In this document: positions 1 to 6,976 of the stretch, in pieces
How positions within the stretch are numbered: position 1 is the stretch's first letter
Layout of the letters: each line of letters opens with the position of its first letter
Assembly: GCA_949486985.1 (NCBI GenBank)
Contig: CATBLW010000022.1
Span: 1 to 9,823, forward strand
Origin: Prochlorococcus marinus str. MIT 9215
Lineage (GTDB): Bacteria; Cyanobacteriota; Cyanobacteriia; PCC-6307; Cyanobiaceae
Length of the DNA stretch: 9,823 nt
Direction: 5' to 3'
Program-made: the position numbers and the translations under genes
Notes under the pieces: generated by a model
Seen by the model: the letters and a program-made list of their open reading frames with translations, nothing else
Databases searched by the model: none
Told to the model about the DNA's origin: nothing

Positions 1-16
1 AGAAGGCCATCATTCC

Positions 17-1570
17 TTGGCCCAACCCGCAACTCCTAGACAAAAAGTCAAGGCCAAGCCGGTGAAACGGAGGCCAAGAGATACCTCCATGGCCAAAAAA
101 CGGCGCAGGCACAAACCTCCGCTGCATAGATCGTTGCTACGCAAACGTTGGTTAGTCGTCGGGGTGCCGATTGCTGTCTTCTTTGGCCTGATCTCACTCG
201 CACCTGAGGCACCAAAACGCCTGAATACAAATGGGAAGGGTGTTTCAGAACGCGGCGTAAGTCATATCCGTGAGGCCTTCCGCTATCAACCCGACGACGA
301 TGTCTATGCCCTTGATTTTGACCCTCGCAAGATACGTTTCGGACTGCTTGAGGGGTGGGACCGGGAGCAAGATGCCTTTCAGGACACTGCAGCGCTGGCT
401 TACGTCTCAGGTCCGATGTACGAGCGGCATGTGGATAACGGCGGCCGAGAGATCACAGTTCCTCTTGGAGATCTCAAACTGGGCCAACGCGTCTGGAGGA
501 GTCGAAATCGAACAGCCTCAATCCAACGTGCCTATCTAGGCATACGCCACAACGGCAAGGTCGACTTCAGTTACGGAGAACTAACACCTGAAAGAGCCGC
601 TAACTACGACATCTTTGTTGGTGGCCTGCACAGCGTCTACAACGACCTGGAGGCGCCTCCTCCTGCCTACAAGGGTGCATACAGCATCAGCATGGGGCAA
701 CGAATCCGCTACTACCTGCCGCGAATCAGGATGGTGATGGGATTAAGGAGTGATGGTCGTCTCGAAATTTTGATGAGTCGAGACGGATTAACCCTTGAGC
801 AAACAAAAGACATGGCTCGCAGCCGCGGCCTCGTGGCCGCCTACATGCCAGACCATGCGTCCAAGAGTCGTTTCATCATTCCCGGCGTCAAAGGTTTCAC
901 CGAAGAAGATGCCAACTGGATCAGTGGTGGCGCGACAAGCTTCGTGCATGTTCCCTACATGCTGCGACTAAGCGAACGACGATTCCCCTTGCAAGGCAGC
1001 CTGATGAGCTCTTTAAACCCGAAACTCGGGGCGGGACGTGACTGCGAAGGAACCATTGAATGCGTTCAAAAACTCAGTGGACATCTTTTTGATCGTTCAC
1101 TAGCGGGCCTTAATCGAGTCATGGAACAAGGCGTTGAGCCCCTAGCAAGAATCATCTGGGCACCGAAGCCAAGCACAAAAGTTCCTAGCGAGAATCAACA
1201 AACCCAACCGACACGCCGCAACAGCAGTCGTTCTCCGCTGCGGGAACCACCCATCACTGCAGATCCGCTGGTGCTGCTTGAGCTCCCTAAAACACAAGAC
1301 AATTCCCAAACCAACGATCCTGAACAGCCAATCAACCAACAACCTGAAAGCACCTATACGCTGCCACCTGATCTGCCACCACCGCTGGTGTTGCTAGAGG
1401 GCCAAGATTTACCCATCAATCCAGAAGCCACTCCCAAGAGAATTCCAAGCGAAGAGAACTTGCAAGACTCTGCACCTGAAACCAAAACTGAGATTCAGCC
1501 TCCAACTATTGACGCACCACCACCACCAATATTGCCTCCACCGCCACTGTCTCTATCAGACAAAGACTAG
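17..1570 (+). CDS. Membrane-anchored protein of unknown function, proline-rich C-terminal tail
   Basis: I do not recognise a named function. The protein has a very basic N-terminus (residues 1-44), one hydrophobic segment (about 45-62, LVVGVPIAVFFGLISLAP), a globular domain (about 85-380) and a low-complexity tail rich in Pro, Gln, Ser and Glu (about 383-517). The basic start plus a single helix suggests a signal anchor with the rest outside the cytoplasm. Residues about 198-290 loosely resemble phosphodiester glycosidase (NAGPA/DUF2233) proteins in layout: a VGG near 201, a strand followed by DGRLEIL, GLTLEQ near 257, then MPDHASKS near 277 where that family has a Gly-rich Asp motif. The usual catalytic pattern is not conserved, so activity is doubtful. 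The tail repeats PLVLLE at about 417 and 456. TTG at 17 is preceded by AGAAGG with 10-bp spacing; ATG at 89 is the alternative, and the frame is open to the window edge, so the true start may lie outside. It converges on the CBS gene 69 bp downstream. Confidence 0.75.
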   Translation: MAQPATPRQKVKAKPVKRRPRDTSMAKKRRRHKPPLHRSLLRKRWLVVGVPIAVFFGLISLAPEAPKRLNTNGKGVSERGVSHIREAFRYQPDDDVYALDFDPRKIRFGLLEGWDREQDAFQDTAALAYVSGPMYERHVDNGGREITVPLGDLKLGQRVWRSRNRTASIQRAYLGIRHNGKVDFSYGELTPERAANYDIFVGGLHSVYNDLEAPPPAYKGAYSISMGQRIRYYLPRIRMVMGLRSDGRLEILMSRDGLTLEQTKDMARSRGLVAAYMPDHASKSRFIIPGVKGFTEEDANWISGGATSFVHVPYMLRLSERRFPLQGSLMSSLNPKLGAGRDCEGTIECVQKLSGHLFDRSLAGLNRVMEQGVEPLARIIWAPKPSTKVPSENQQTQPTRRNSSRSPLREPPITADPLVLLELPKTQDNSQTNDPEQPINQQPESTYTLPPDLPPPLVLLEGQDLPINPEATPKRIPSEENLQDSAPETKTEIQPPTIDAPPPPILPPPPLSLSDKD

Positions 1571-1639
1571 ATGCAGGGATGAAGTTGATATCAGCTTAAT
1601 TCAACCCGTTCATATTGATAAAAACGCCTAAAAAGAGCA

Positions 1640-2110
1640 CTAGGCACCTTGCATTGCCAAGGCTCTAACCACATCACCTCTTGTGATAACCCCTATCGGC
1701 ATACGCTGCTCATCAATCACAAACAATCTCTCGGTGCTGCGGTCGTGAAGCAAGGCTGCAGCTCTTGGAAGAGGCAATGACTCAGAACAGCTGTGAGCAT
1801 CTGAATGCATGAGCTCGCTAACGTTGGTGCCCAAAACTTGGTGCACCTGTTTATCCCAATTGAGAGGATTACGCAGATAAATCACGCTGTCGAGCAACAT
1901 CACATAAGGGCCAACATCAATACCGCTCTCACGCACCATTAGATCCTTTTCAGTGAGTTCCCCAATCAACTGACCATCGTCATTAACAACTGGCAAACCA
2001 CTGATGTGATGATCATTGAGCAGCTGAACAGCCTCCTGCAGAGAGGTTGTGGCTTTCACGCTTAGAACAGGTGTTGACATGACATCCTTCACCGTCTGCT
2101 GGAGCACCAT
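1640..2110 (-). CDS. Two-CBS-domain protein
   Basis: A 156-residue soluble protein made of a tandem CBS pair, a module that usually binds adenosyl nucleotides and senses energy state. The first CBS runs about 7-60, with TVKDVMSTPV at the start, SGLPVV at 37-42 and GELTEKD at 50-56. The second runs about 97-153, with VSELMHSDAH at the start and GVITRGD at 140-146. About 30 residues (65-95, hydrophobic then NPLNWDKQ) link them. No catalytic domain is attached, so it is probably a stand-alone regulatory module; its partner cannot be read from the sequence. I chose the ATG at 2110 because it gives the usual short N-terminus before the first CBS. ATGs at 2119 and 2176 are in frame; the latter would overlap pgsA. 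It is divergent from pgsA, with 32 bp between start codons. No clear Shine-Dalgarno is visible. Confidence 0.9.
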   Translation of the reverse strand: MVLQQTVKDVMSTPVLSVKATTSLQEAVQLLNDHHISGLPVVNDDGQLIGELTEKDLMVRESGIDVGPYVMLLDSVIYLRNPLNWDKQVHQVLGTNVSELMHSDAHSCSESLPLPRAAALLHDRSTERLFVIDEQRMPIGVITRGDVVRALAMQGA

Positions 2111-2142
2111 GAATCGCATGCAAGTCAAAGCATTCTGAGCCT

Positions 2143-2727
2143 GTGACCGCCCCATCGCGCCCCAATGCAGCATCAAATCTTCGTTGGTGGGCCAATTCCC
2201 TAACCATTGGGCGTGCTGTCGCAGGCCTCCCTCTCGTACTGCTCCTTCAATTGGGACAGCCGGCTCTGGCCTGGCTGTTATTGCTACTTGCAGGACTTAG
2301 CGACGCTGCCGATGGCTGGTTGGCTCGAAAAGCTGGCGGAGGCAGCAGCTGGGGCGCTCGCCTTGATCCACTTGCAGACAAACTCCTTCTGGCAGCACCA
2401 ATGATTTGGCTGGCCAGCAATAACGCCCCTGAGGCCATCCAATTGCCTGTCTGGGCAATCTGGTTGTTGCTGGCGAGAGAACTTCTCATTTCAGGCTGGC
2501 GTGCAGGAGCCCCAGCAGGAGGGCCAGCATCCCGGGGCGGCAAAGCGAAAACGATCCTTCAATTCATGAGCGTGCTGCTGCTGCTCTGGCCATCAGGCTG
2601 GGGGAGCGAAAGTTTTTGTGAGTCGATGCAACAACTGGGATGGTTGATGTTCTGGCCATCCCTAATCATTGCCCTCACTTCAGCAACCGCTTATCTCAAA
2701 CCCCGATCAAAGCCTGATCGGAACTGA
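2143..2727 (+). CDS. pgsA: CDP-diacylglycerol--glycerol-3-phosphate 3-phosphatidyltransferase
   Basis: An integral membrane enzyme that joins CDP-diacylglycerol and glycerol 3-phosphate to make phosphatidylglycerophosphate, the committed step to phosphatidylglycerol, which thylakoid photosystems need. The complete CDP-alcohol phosphatidyltransferase motif D-x2-DG-x2-AR-x8-G-x3-D-x3-D is present: D54, D57, G58, A61, R62, G71, D75, D79. Hydrophobic segments lie at about 25-52, 80-112 and in the C-terminal third. At 194 residues it is near the usual length of the family. The GTG at 2143 is the only start codon between an in-frame stop at 2110-2112 and the conserved N-terminal region (LRWWANSLTIGRA), so it is well supported although its ribosome site is weak. 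Its 3' end overlaps the convergent epimerase-like gene by 32 bp. Which alcohol substrate is used is inferred from family and length; other CDP-alcohol transferases share the motif. Confidence 0.92.
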   Translation: MTAPSRPNAASNLRWWANSLTIGRAVAGLPLVLLLQLGQPALAWLLLLLAGLSDAADGWLARKAGGGSSWGARLDPLADKLLLAAPMIWLASNNAPEAIQLPVWAIWLLLARELLISGWRAGAPAGGPASRGGKAKTILQFMSVLLLLWPSGWGSESFCESMQQLGWLMFWPSLIIALTSATAYLKPRSKPDRN

Positions 2728-3616
2728 AGTCCGGATCATCGCTTGGCTGAAGGGCGTAATCATTTTGGTAACTGTCGTTCAATCCAGCCTGCAAATCAAA
2801 ACGTGGTTGCCAAGCCAACTCTCGCTCCACCCTGCTGATATCTGTGAGGAAATGACTCAACCGCAAGGGGAAAGCCTTGCGAGCCTTTGGATCAAGCCCT
2901 GAAGGATCAAAAGAGCAGAGCTGCAAGGATTCAGGGTCCTTGCCACAAGCCTTAGCGGCAGAAAAAATCAAACCGCGAAAGGTCACTCCTTTTTTGCTCG
3001 AGCAGTTGTAAATGCGATTGGTCGCGGCCTCAACCTCCAAACAACGGGCCATCGCTTCAGCTAGATCAGCCACATGTCCCAACTGGGTAATCGAGGTGCC
3101 ATCACCTGGCAACGGAACGGGGCGACCATGAACAATTCGATCAAAGAACCAACGTTCGATCGGGTTGTAATTGCCTGGACCGTAGATGTACGTGGGACGA
3201 AAACTCGTAAAGGGAATGCCCTGACGGATCAGCCAAGCTTCTGTCTCGGCCTTGCCTGCATGCCGACTGGCGGGATCGATCGCGCTGTCCTCATCAAGGG
3301 GCCAAGACTCAGAGGAGGCATAGACGCCAGCAGAGCTGACGTAGAGGAAACGATGCTGAGGTGCTCCGGTAAACGCCAAGACACGCTGCGTGTCCTCAAG
3401 CTTTCGACCTGAGCTATCAACAATCACATCGAAGCTTCGTTGCTTCAGAACAGACAGATCCTCATCGTTGCTTCGATCGCCGCTGAGATGTTCAACCCCA
3501 TCCGGCAAAGAGTGACGACCTCGTGTGAATAATGTCAGGGCATGTCCTTGACGACAAAGCCTTTCAACCAAAGGTTTCCCGACGAATCGAGTCCCCCCCA
3601 TTACCAGAATCTTCAC
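2696..3616 (-). CDS. NAD-dependent epimerase/dehydratase-like protein of the CSP41 type
   Basis: A 306-residue extended short-chain dehydrogenase fold. The N-terminal NAD(P)-binding motif GGTRFVG is at 7-13 after a beta strand (KILVM); VSSAGVY at 93-99 is the active-site Ser strand; SFRPTYIYGPGNY (138-150) is the conserved loop after the active site. The normal YxxxK is replaced: the region reads SRHAGKAETE (117-126), with K122 kept but Arg at the Tyr position. This form, together with the overall layout, matches the CSP41 (chloroplast stem-loop binding protein) branch as I remember it; its plant members bind RNA in chloroplasts rather than act as sugar epimerases. RNA binding here is therefore inference from family. 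The start is GTG at 3616, directly before MKILVMGGT; no strong ribosome site is seen. It is divergent from hisA (108-bp gap) and convergent with pgsA, with a 32-bp overlap. Confidence 0.85.
   Translation of the reverse strand: MKILVMGGTRFVGKPLVERLCRQGHALTLFTRGRHSLPDGVEHLSGDRSNDEDLSVLKQRSFDVIVDSSGRKLEDTQRVLAFTGAPQHRFLYVSSAGVYASSESWPLDEDSAIDPASRHAGKAETEAWLIRQGIPFTSFRPTYIYGPGNYNPIERWFFDRIVHGRPVPLPGDGTSITQLGHVADLAEAMARCLEVEAATNRIYNCSSKKGVTFRGLIFSAAKACGKDPESLQLCSFDPSGLDPKARKAFPLRLSHFLTDISRVERELAWQPRFDLQAGLNDSYQNDYALQPSDDPDFSSDQALIGV
2703..2721. terminator. Perfect hairpin between convergent stop codons
   Basis: CCGATCA (2703-2709) and TGATCGG (2715-2721) form a perfect 7-bp stem with the 5-nt loop AAGCC. 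It lies between the epimerase stop (2696-2698, minus strand) and the pgsA stop (2725-2727), so it would form in both transcripts. Neither side has a T-run, so it is not a classic intrinsic terminator. A bidirectional terminator or 3'-end stabiliser is inference. Confidence 0.35.
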
Positions 3617-3724
3617 TGGACGAACACCGGATCAATCAGCGTTATTCAAGCGTCATAAGCGCAGAATTGAGCACCCCTGAACCTGCAGGATGGAGCGCCT
3701 GAGGGCACGTTCACAACACCAACC

Positions 3725-4492
3725 ATGGAGATCATCCCAGCTATCGACCTTCTTGAAGGGTCTTGCGTGCGCCTTCATCAAGGTGATTACGACAAGGTGA
3801 CACGCTTCAACGAAGACCCAGTTGCTCAAGCCCTCAGCTGGCAGGAGCAGGGAGCCAGCCGTCTTCATCTGGTTGATCTCGATGGAGCAAGGTCTGGAGA
3901 GCCGGTTAACGATGCCAGCGTTAAGGCCATCACTGCTGCCCTTGATATTCCAGTGCAACTTGGTGGGGGAGTGCGTTCAATCGAACGAGCAGAAGCCCTA
4001 CTCGCCTATGGCCTTGAGCGAGTCATTCTCGGCACCGTGGCCATTGAACAGCCATTAATGGTCAAAAAACTTGCCCAACAACATCCTGATCGCATTGTTG
4101 TTGGTATTGATGCCAACAATGGAAAAGTTGCGACTCGCGGCTGGATAACGCAAAGCGATGTCGAGGCAACAGACCTGGCGAATGATTTCAACAATGCCGG
4201 AATCGCCGCGATCATCAGCACAGACATCGCAACCGATGGAACCTTGGCAGGGCCCAACCTCGAGGCGTTGCGGTCCATGGCCATGGCCAGCAACGTCCCT
4301 GTGATTGCCTCTGGCGGTGTGGGATCAATCAGTGATCTACTCGCGCTGCTCAGCCTTGAACCTCTCGGAGTCACAGGAGTAATCGTTGGTCGAGCGCTTT
4401 ATGACGGCAGGGTTGATCTACGCGAAGCCAACCAGGCCATCGGCGATGGTCGCCTTCAAGACCCACCCAGCAGCGGCACATTGATCGCCTAA
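3725..4492 (+). CDS. hisA: 1-(5-phosphoribosyl)-5-[(5-phosphoribosylamino)methylideneamino]imidazole-4-carboxamide isomerase
   Basis: The cytoplasmic (beta-alpha)8 barrel isomerase that converts ProFAR to PRFAR in histidine biosynthesis, an Amadori rearrangement. Family marks are all present: IIPAIDL with catalytic D8, phosphate-binding QLGGGVRS at 78-85, VVGIDANNGKVATRGW with catalytic D129, STDIATDGTLAGPN around 165-178, and the second phosphate site IASGGVGS at 194-201. Its 255 residues are the normal length. The ATG at 3725 starts exactly at the conserved MEIIPAIDL, so the start is secure despite no clear Shine-Dalgarno; a GAGGG lies about 20 bp upstream, too far to be usual. The gene stands alone, with no other his gene in the window, which is common in cyanobacteria. 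The 108-bp divergent spacer before it must hold promoters for both hisA and the epimerase gene, but I could not name boxes with confidence. Confidence 0.97.
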   Translation: MEIIPAIDLLEGSCVRLHQGDYDKVTRFNEDPVAQALSWQEQGASRLHLVDLDGARSGEPVNDASVKAITAALDIPVQLGGGVRSIERAEALLAYGLERVILGTVAIEQPLMVKKLAQQHPDRIVVGIDANNGKVATRGWITQSDVEATDLANDFNNAGIAAIISTDIATDGTLAGPNLEALRSMAMASNVPVIASGGVGSISDLLALLSLEPLGVTGVIVGRALYDGRVDLREANQAIGDGRLQDPPSSGTLIA

Positions 4493-4584
4493 TTAGCATC
4501 TACCGCCTGAATGGCCATCTGCCTCCTCATTGGCATCTACTGCCTGAATTGGCATCTACACCGAAATATGTCTGGCATCTGAAG
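4493..4584. repeat. Degenerate 18-19-bp direct repeats after hisA
   Basis: Directly after the hisA stop codon the sequence falls into units of 19, 18 and 19 bp (4493-4511, 4512-4529, 4530-4548), then two partial units (from 4549 and from 4571). The third unit reads TTGGCATCTACTGCCTGAA; the first differs from it at two positions. All five share a core like GGCATCT. The rest of the spacer to 4649 has no gene I can support. Confidence 0.7.
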
Positions 4585-4652
4585 AAAATTCTTTCCTATG
4601 GGCTGGAGGATTCCCCAGACGCTCGTTACCTTTTGAACAGAAGCTTTAATTG

Positions 4653-6296
4653 GTGACGAATTTGGCGAACGTCACATCCACGCAGATTCTTTTACTGGCA
4701 CCTGATCTACTGGGCGAATCCCTTGCCCTGCAGCTCACCAGCTCTGACCAAGATCTGGAGGTGATGCTGAGATCTGAACAGTTAACGCGCCATCCCGTGC
4801 TGGTGATCTGGTCAGTAGAAAGCCTGGAATCTCCAAGCAATGTGCAAGTTGAACTGCAACGACTTCAAGAGCATTGGCAACCTGCACCATTACTTCTGCT
4901 TCTTCCCGCTCAACTGCGCCTTAATGCCAACGAACTGCTCAACCTCGATTGCCCTGGTCTGCTTCAAAATCCCGATTTAGAGACCCTTCGCGAAGCCATC
5001 AAAACGCTGATTGGCGGTGGGCGCGTTGTGAAATTACAGGAGGCCCAAAAGTCGCAGTCAAGCAACATCCAAACCATGGGGTTTGGCCAGTGGTTACTGG
5101 TGAGTGGTCTTCAGCAGATCAACAATGATTTGCAGCGAGTTGAAGCCTTACTGAACCCTCCACCAGAACACGACCTGATTCTTCTGATTTTTGAAGGTCG
5201 GCGTAGAGAACTTCTTGCAGCGCAAAAACTCTTGCTCTGGTTATGGGGGCCCTTGCAGATGGGACTGGATGCTGCCGTACCCCTATCAACGACAACAACG
5301 TCGAGGATCTCAACAACCAAGCAAAACGGAACCAGCATCACGCTTCGAGAACGCAATGCTGTGGCGGTATGGGCAGCAATTTTTGAACGCCTCGGCGAGG
5401 CCGTTGACGGCGGACTAACCAATGCCACTGGCAGCCTTCTGGCGATTGAAGGATTAAATCCTGACCGCCGCCGCGACCTGCTTCTTGCGCTTCTGAACCA
5501 ACTGAATCAAGTAATGCAGCGGCTGCGTCAAGTCAACAGTTCAGACAGCCCACTACCTGATTCCTGGCTTGCCTTACAACCTGAGCTACGCAAACAAGCC
5601 ATCCGGACAATGGCTGGCAGCTACGTTCGCCTGCCGCTTAAAGGTGAGCTCAAAGCCGTTGCAGACCAATTGCTGGTCAATGCAGATCTCAAGCAGATTG
5701 ATGAGGAGCTGCCAGACCCACAAAGGATGCTGGCACCCTTACTTCTCGACCAACCCGTTCTGGTGGAAGGTCAACTGCTGCCTGCAGACGATCCACGTGC
5801 GTTGCTTCAGCTTGAGATCATGGTCAGCAACTGGTTGGTAAGAACAGCCGAACTCATTAGCGCTGAGGTCTTAGGCGCCTGCGGCGAGTGGCCTGAACTC
5901 AGGCGATATCTGCTGAATCCAAGACTGATCTCAACCCGAGAACTTGAACGGCTGCGTAATCAACTCAATAGTCAGGCGCGCTGGCAAATTTGGGTTCAAC
6001 GACCGATCCAGCTTTATGAAAGTCAGCGACTCCTCTACAGGGTGCAACAAGGCAACATCGAGCCTTTATTGCTAACGGAACCCCGCGACGATGAACTTCG
6101 CCAACTTGGCTGGTTGCAACAGCAAGTGGCTCTATTACTCGAAGCTCGGGATGCCCTCGCACCGCAAGTCCAAGCTCTTCTGAAACGCATTGGCGACCTG
6201 ATGGTTGTTGTGCTCACTCAGGTGCTGGGCCGTGCCATCGGCTTGGTTGGGAGAGGGATTGTTCAGGGCATGGGCCGCAGCCTTGGCCGCAGCTGA
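4653..6296 (+). CDS. Ycf55/DUF3685-family protein with degenerate receiver-like N-terminus
   Basis: A 547-residue protein of the cyanobacterial and plastid Ycf55 (DUF3685) family, whose function is unknown. The C-terminal third (about 370-540) carries the family signature as I remember it: LDQPVLVEGQLLP, the WLVRTAEL helix, DDELRQLGWLQQQ, LLLEARDALAPQVQALL, and the final Gly-rich hydrophobic helix VVLTQVLGRAIGLVGRGI. Residues about 9-125 follow a response-regulator receiver layout: STQILLLAPDLLGESLALQL resembles the first strand and helix, and VLVIWSVESL the third strand. The acidic pocket and phospho-acceptor Asp are absent, so phosphorylation is unlikely. The middle (about 140-365) is helical with a Thr-rich patch near 213-222. 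The start is GTG at 4653, with TTG at 4650 immediately before it; neither has a good ribosome site. It is first in a four-gene same-strand run, 39 bp before the next gene, and near putative thylakoid genes, which fits but does not prove a photosynthetic role. Confidence 0.85.
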   Translation: MTNLANVTSTQILLLAPDLLGESLALQLTSSDQDLEVMLRSEQLTRHPVLVIWSVESLESPSNVQVELQRLQEHWQPAPLLLLLPAQLRLNANELLNLDCPGLLQNPDLETLREAIKTLIGGGRVVKLQEAQKSQSSNIQTMGFGQWLLVSGLQQINNDLQRVEALLNPPPEHDLILLIFEGRRRELLAAQKLLLWLWGPLQMGLDAAVPLSTTTTSRISTTKQNGTSITLRERNAVAVWAAIFERLGEAVDGGLTNATGSLLAIEGLNPDRRRDLLLALLNQLNQVMQRLRQVNSSDSPLPDSWLALQPELRKQAIRTMAGSYVRLPLKGELKAVADQLLVNADLKQIDEELPDPQRMLAPLLLDQPVLVEGQLLPADDPRALLQLEIMVSNWLVRTAELISAEVLGACGEWPELRRYLLNPRLISTRELERLRNQLNSQARWQIWVQRPIQLYESQRLLYRVQQGNIEPLLLTEPRDDELRQLGWLQQQVALLLEARDALAPQVQALLKRIGDLMVVVLTQVLGRAIGLVGRGIVQGMGRSLGRS

Positions 6297-6335
6297 GTTC
6301 CACCTTCTGATCACCATCAACCACCAAAATGGCTG

Positions 6336-6905
6336 ATGTTCCGGATCAAGAGACCCATGCAGAATCTGCTGAAAGCAATCATGAGCCTGGGTCTAACCAT
6401 TCTTTTGATGGTGTCTCCAGCCCTTGCTGATCGCGATAGCAATAGTTTTGACGGCAACATCTATCCGATCTACGCAGGCAACGGTTCTCTGGTTCCGCCA
6501 ATAACGACCCTGGCTCAATCCTTGAGAGAGGAACGCACAAGCGTCATCGTCTATTACCTCGATGACAGTTCCACCAGCAAAATCTTTGCGCCTGTTGTCT
6601 CAGGAATTCAATTGATTTGGGGACGAACCATCGATCTGATCCCCCTCACCACAGATGAACTTCAGGGACGCGTCAGCAACGACCCATCAGATCCTGCCTA
6701 TTACTGGCATGGGAACATCCCTCAAGTGGTTGTGATCGATGGTCAAGGCCATGTACTTCTCGACCAAGAAGGACAGGTGTCACTAGAGAAAATCAATAAA
6801 GTTATTAGTGCCTCCACCGGCATCAGCACACCTGACGTTCCATTGAGCATCGACAGCATCAACGAATTCAACTTCGAATTAACGAGCGAACCAATAAGCG
6901 AATAA
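6336..6905 (+). CDS. Secreted thioredoxin-like thylakoid protein (possible photosystem I accumulation factor)
   Basis: A 189-residue exported protein. A signal peptide is clear: basic start RIKR, hydrophobic core about 14-26, and SPALA before DRD, with cleavage expected after residue 31. The mature part has strand SVIVYYLDDS (68-77), a helix, ELIPLTTDEL-like strand (about 99-109) and PQVVVIDGQGHVLLDQEGQV (129-148), the order of a thioredoxin-like fold with its cis-Pro strand. There is no cysteine in the whole protein, so it cannot do disulfide exchange. The sequence around NIYPIYAGNGSLVPP resembles, from memory, a cyanobacterial family named thylakoid membrane photosystem I accumulation factor; that function is inferred, not shown. 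ATG 6336 gives the better basic n-region; ATG 6357 has a better ribosome site (AAGAG about 5 bp upstream) and would still leave a signal peptide. It lies 39 bp after the Ycf55-like gene and 79 bp before the CofE-like gene. Confidence 0.8.
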   Translation: MFRIKRPMQNLLKAIMSLGLTILLMVSPALADRDSNSFDGNIYPIYAGNGSLVPPITTLAQSLREERTSVIVYYLDDSSTSKIFAPVVSGIQLIWGRTIDLIPLTTDELQGRVSNDPSDPAYYWHGNIPQVVVIDGQGHVLLDQEGQVSLEKINKVISASTGISTPDVPLSIDSINEFNFELTSEPISE

Positions 6906-6913
6906 ATCGCTTA
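6895..6913. other. Hairpin spanning the stop codon of the secreted-protein gene
   Basis: TAAGCGA (6895-6901) and TCGCTTA (6907-6913) form a perfect 7-bp stem with the 5-nt loop ATAAA. The stop codon TAA (6903-6905) lies in the loop. No T-run follows, so a 3'-end stabiliser or processing structure is as likely as a terminator. Confidence 0.4.
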
Positions 6914-6923
6914 AGCACTGGTA

Positions 6924-6950
6924 GCGAGCGCAATGCCCCCTTACGCTCGC
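6924..6950. other. GC-rich intercistronic hairpin
   Basis: GCGAGCG (6924-6930) pairs perfectly with CGCTCGC (6944-6950) across a 13-nt loop rich in C. It is the second of three inverted repeats in the 79-bp spacer. No T-run follows; the role is unknown. Confidence 0.4.
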
Positions 6951-6960
6951 GCCAGGTTCC

Positions 6961-6976
6961 CCGGTCCAGAGACCGG
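6961..6976. other. Hairpin just before the CofE-like start codon
   Basis: CCGGTC (6961-6966) pairs perfectly with GACCGG (6971-6976), with the 4-nt loop CAGA, ending 8 bp before the ATG at 6985. It covers the usual ribosome-binding interval. An alternative pairing, CAGAG (6967-6971) with CTCTG (6980-6984), would exclude it. Confidence 0.4.

Noticed and set aside
3074..3412. 112-codon plus-strand frame inside the epimerase-like gene
   Set aside because: It lies wholly antisense to a gene with clear NAD-binding and SDR motifs and has no recognisable domain.
4006..4374. 122-codon minus-strand frame inside hisA
   Set aside because: It is a shadow of a certain gene.
4600..4619. Weak stem CTGG/CCAG downstream of hisA as a terminator
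   Set aside because: Only four pairs and no T-run follow, too weak to call.
6269..6295. Direct repeat GGCCGCAGC twice at the end of the Ycf55-like gene
   Set aside because: It encodes the repeated GRS residues of the protein's Gly-rich tail and needs no other explanation.
6329..6430. 33-codon polar frame starting at ATG 6329, overlapping the secreted-protein gene
   Set aside because: It is out of frame with the signal-peptide gene and has no ribosome site or recognisable feature; chance is the simpler explanation.
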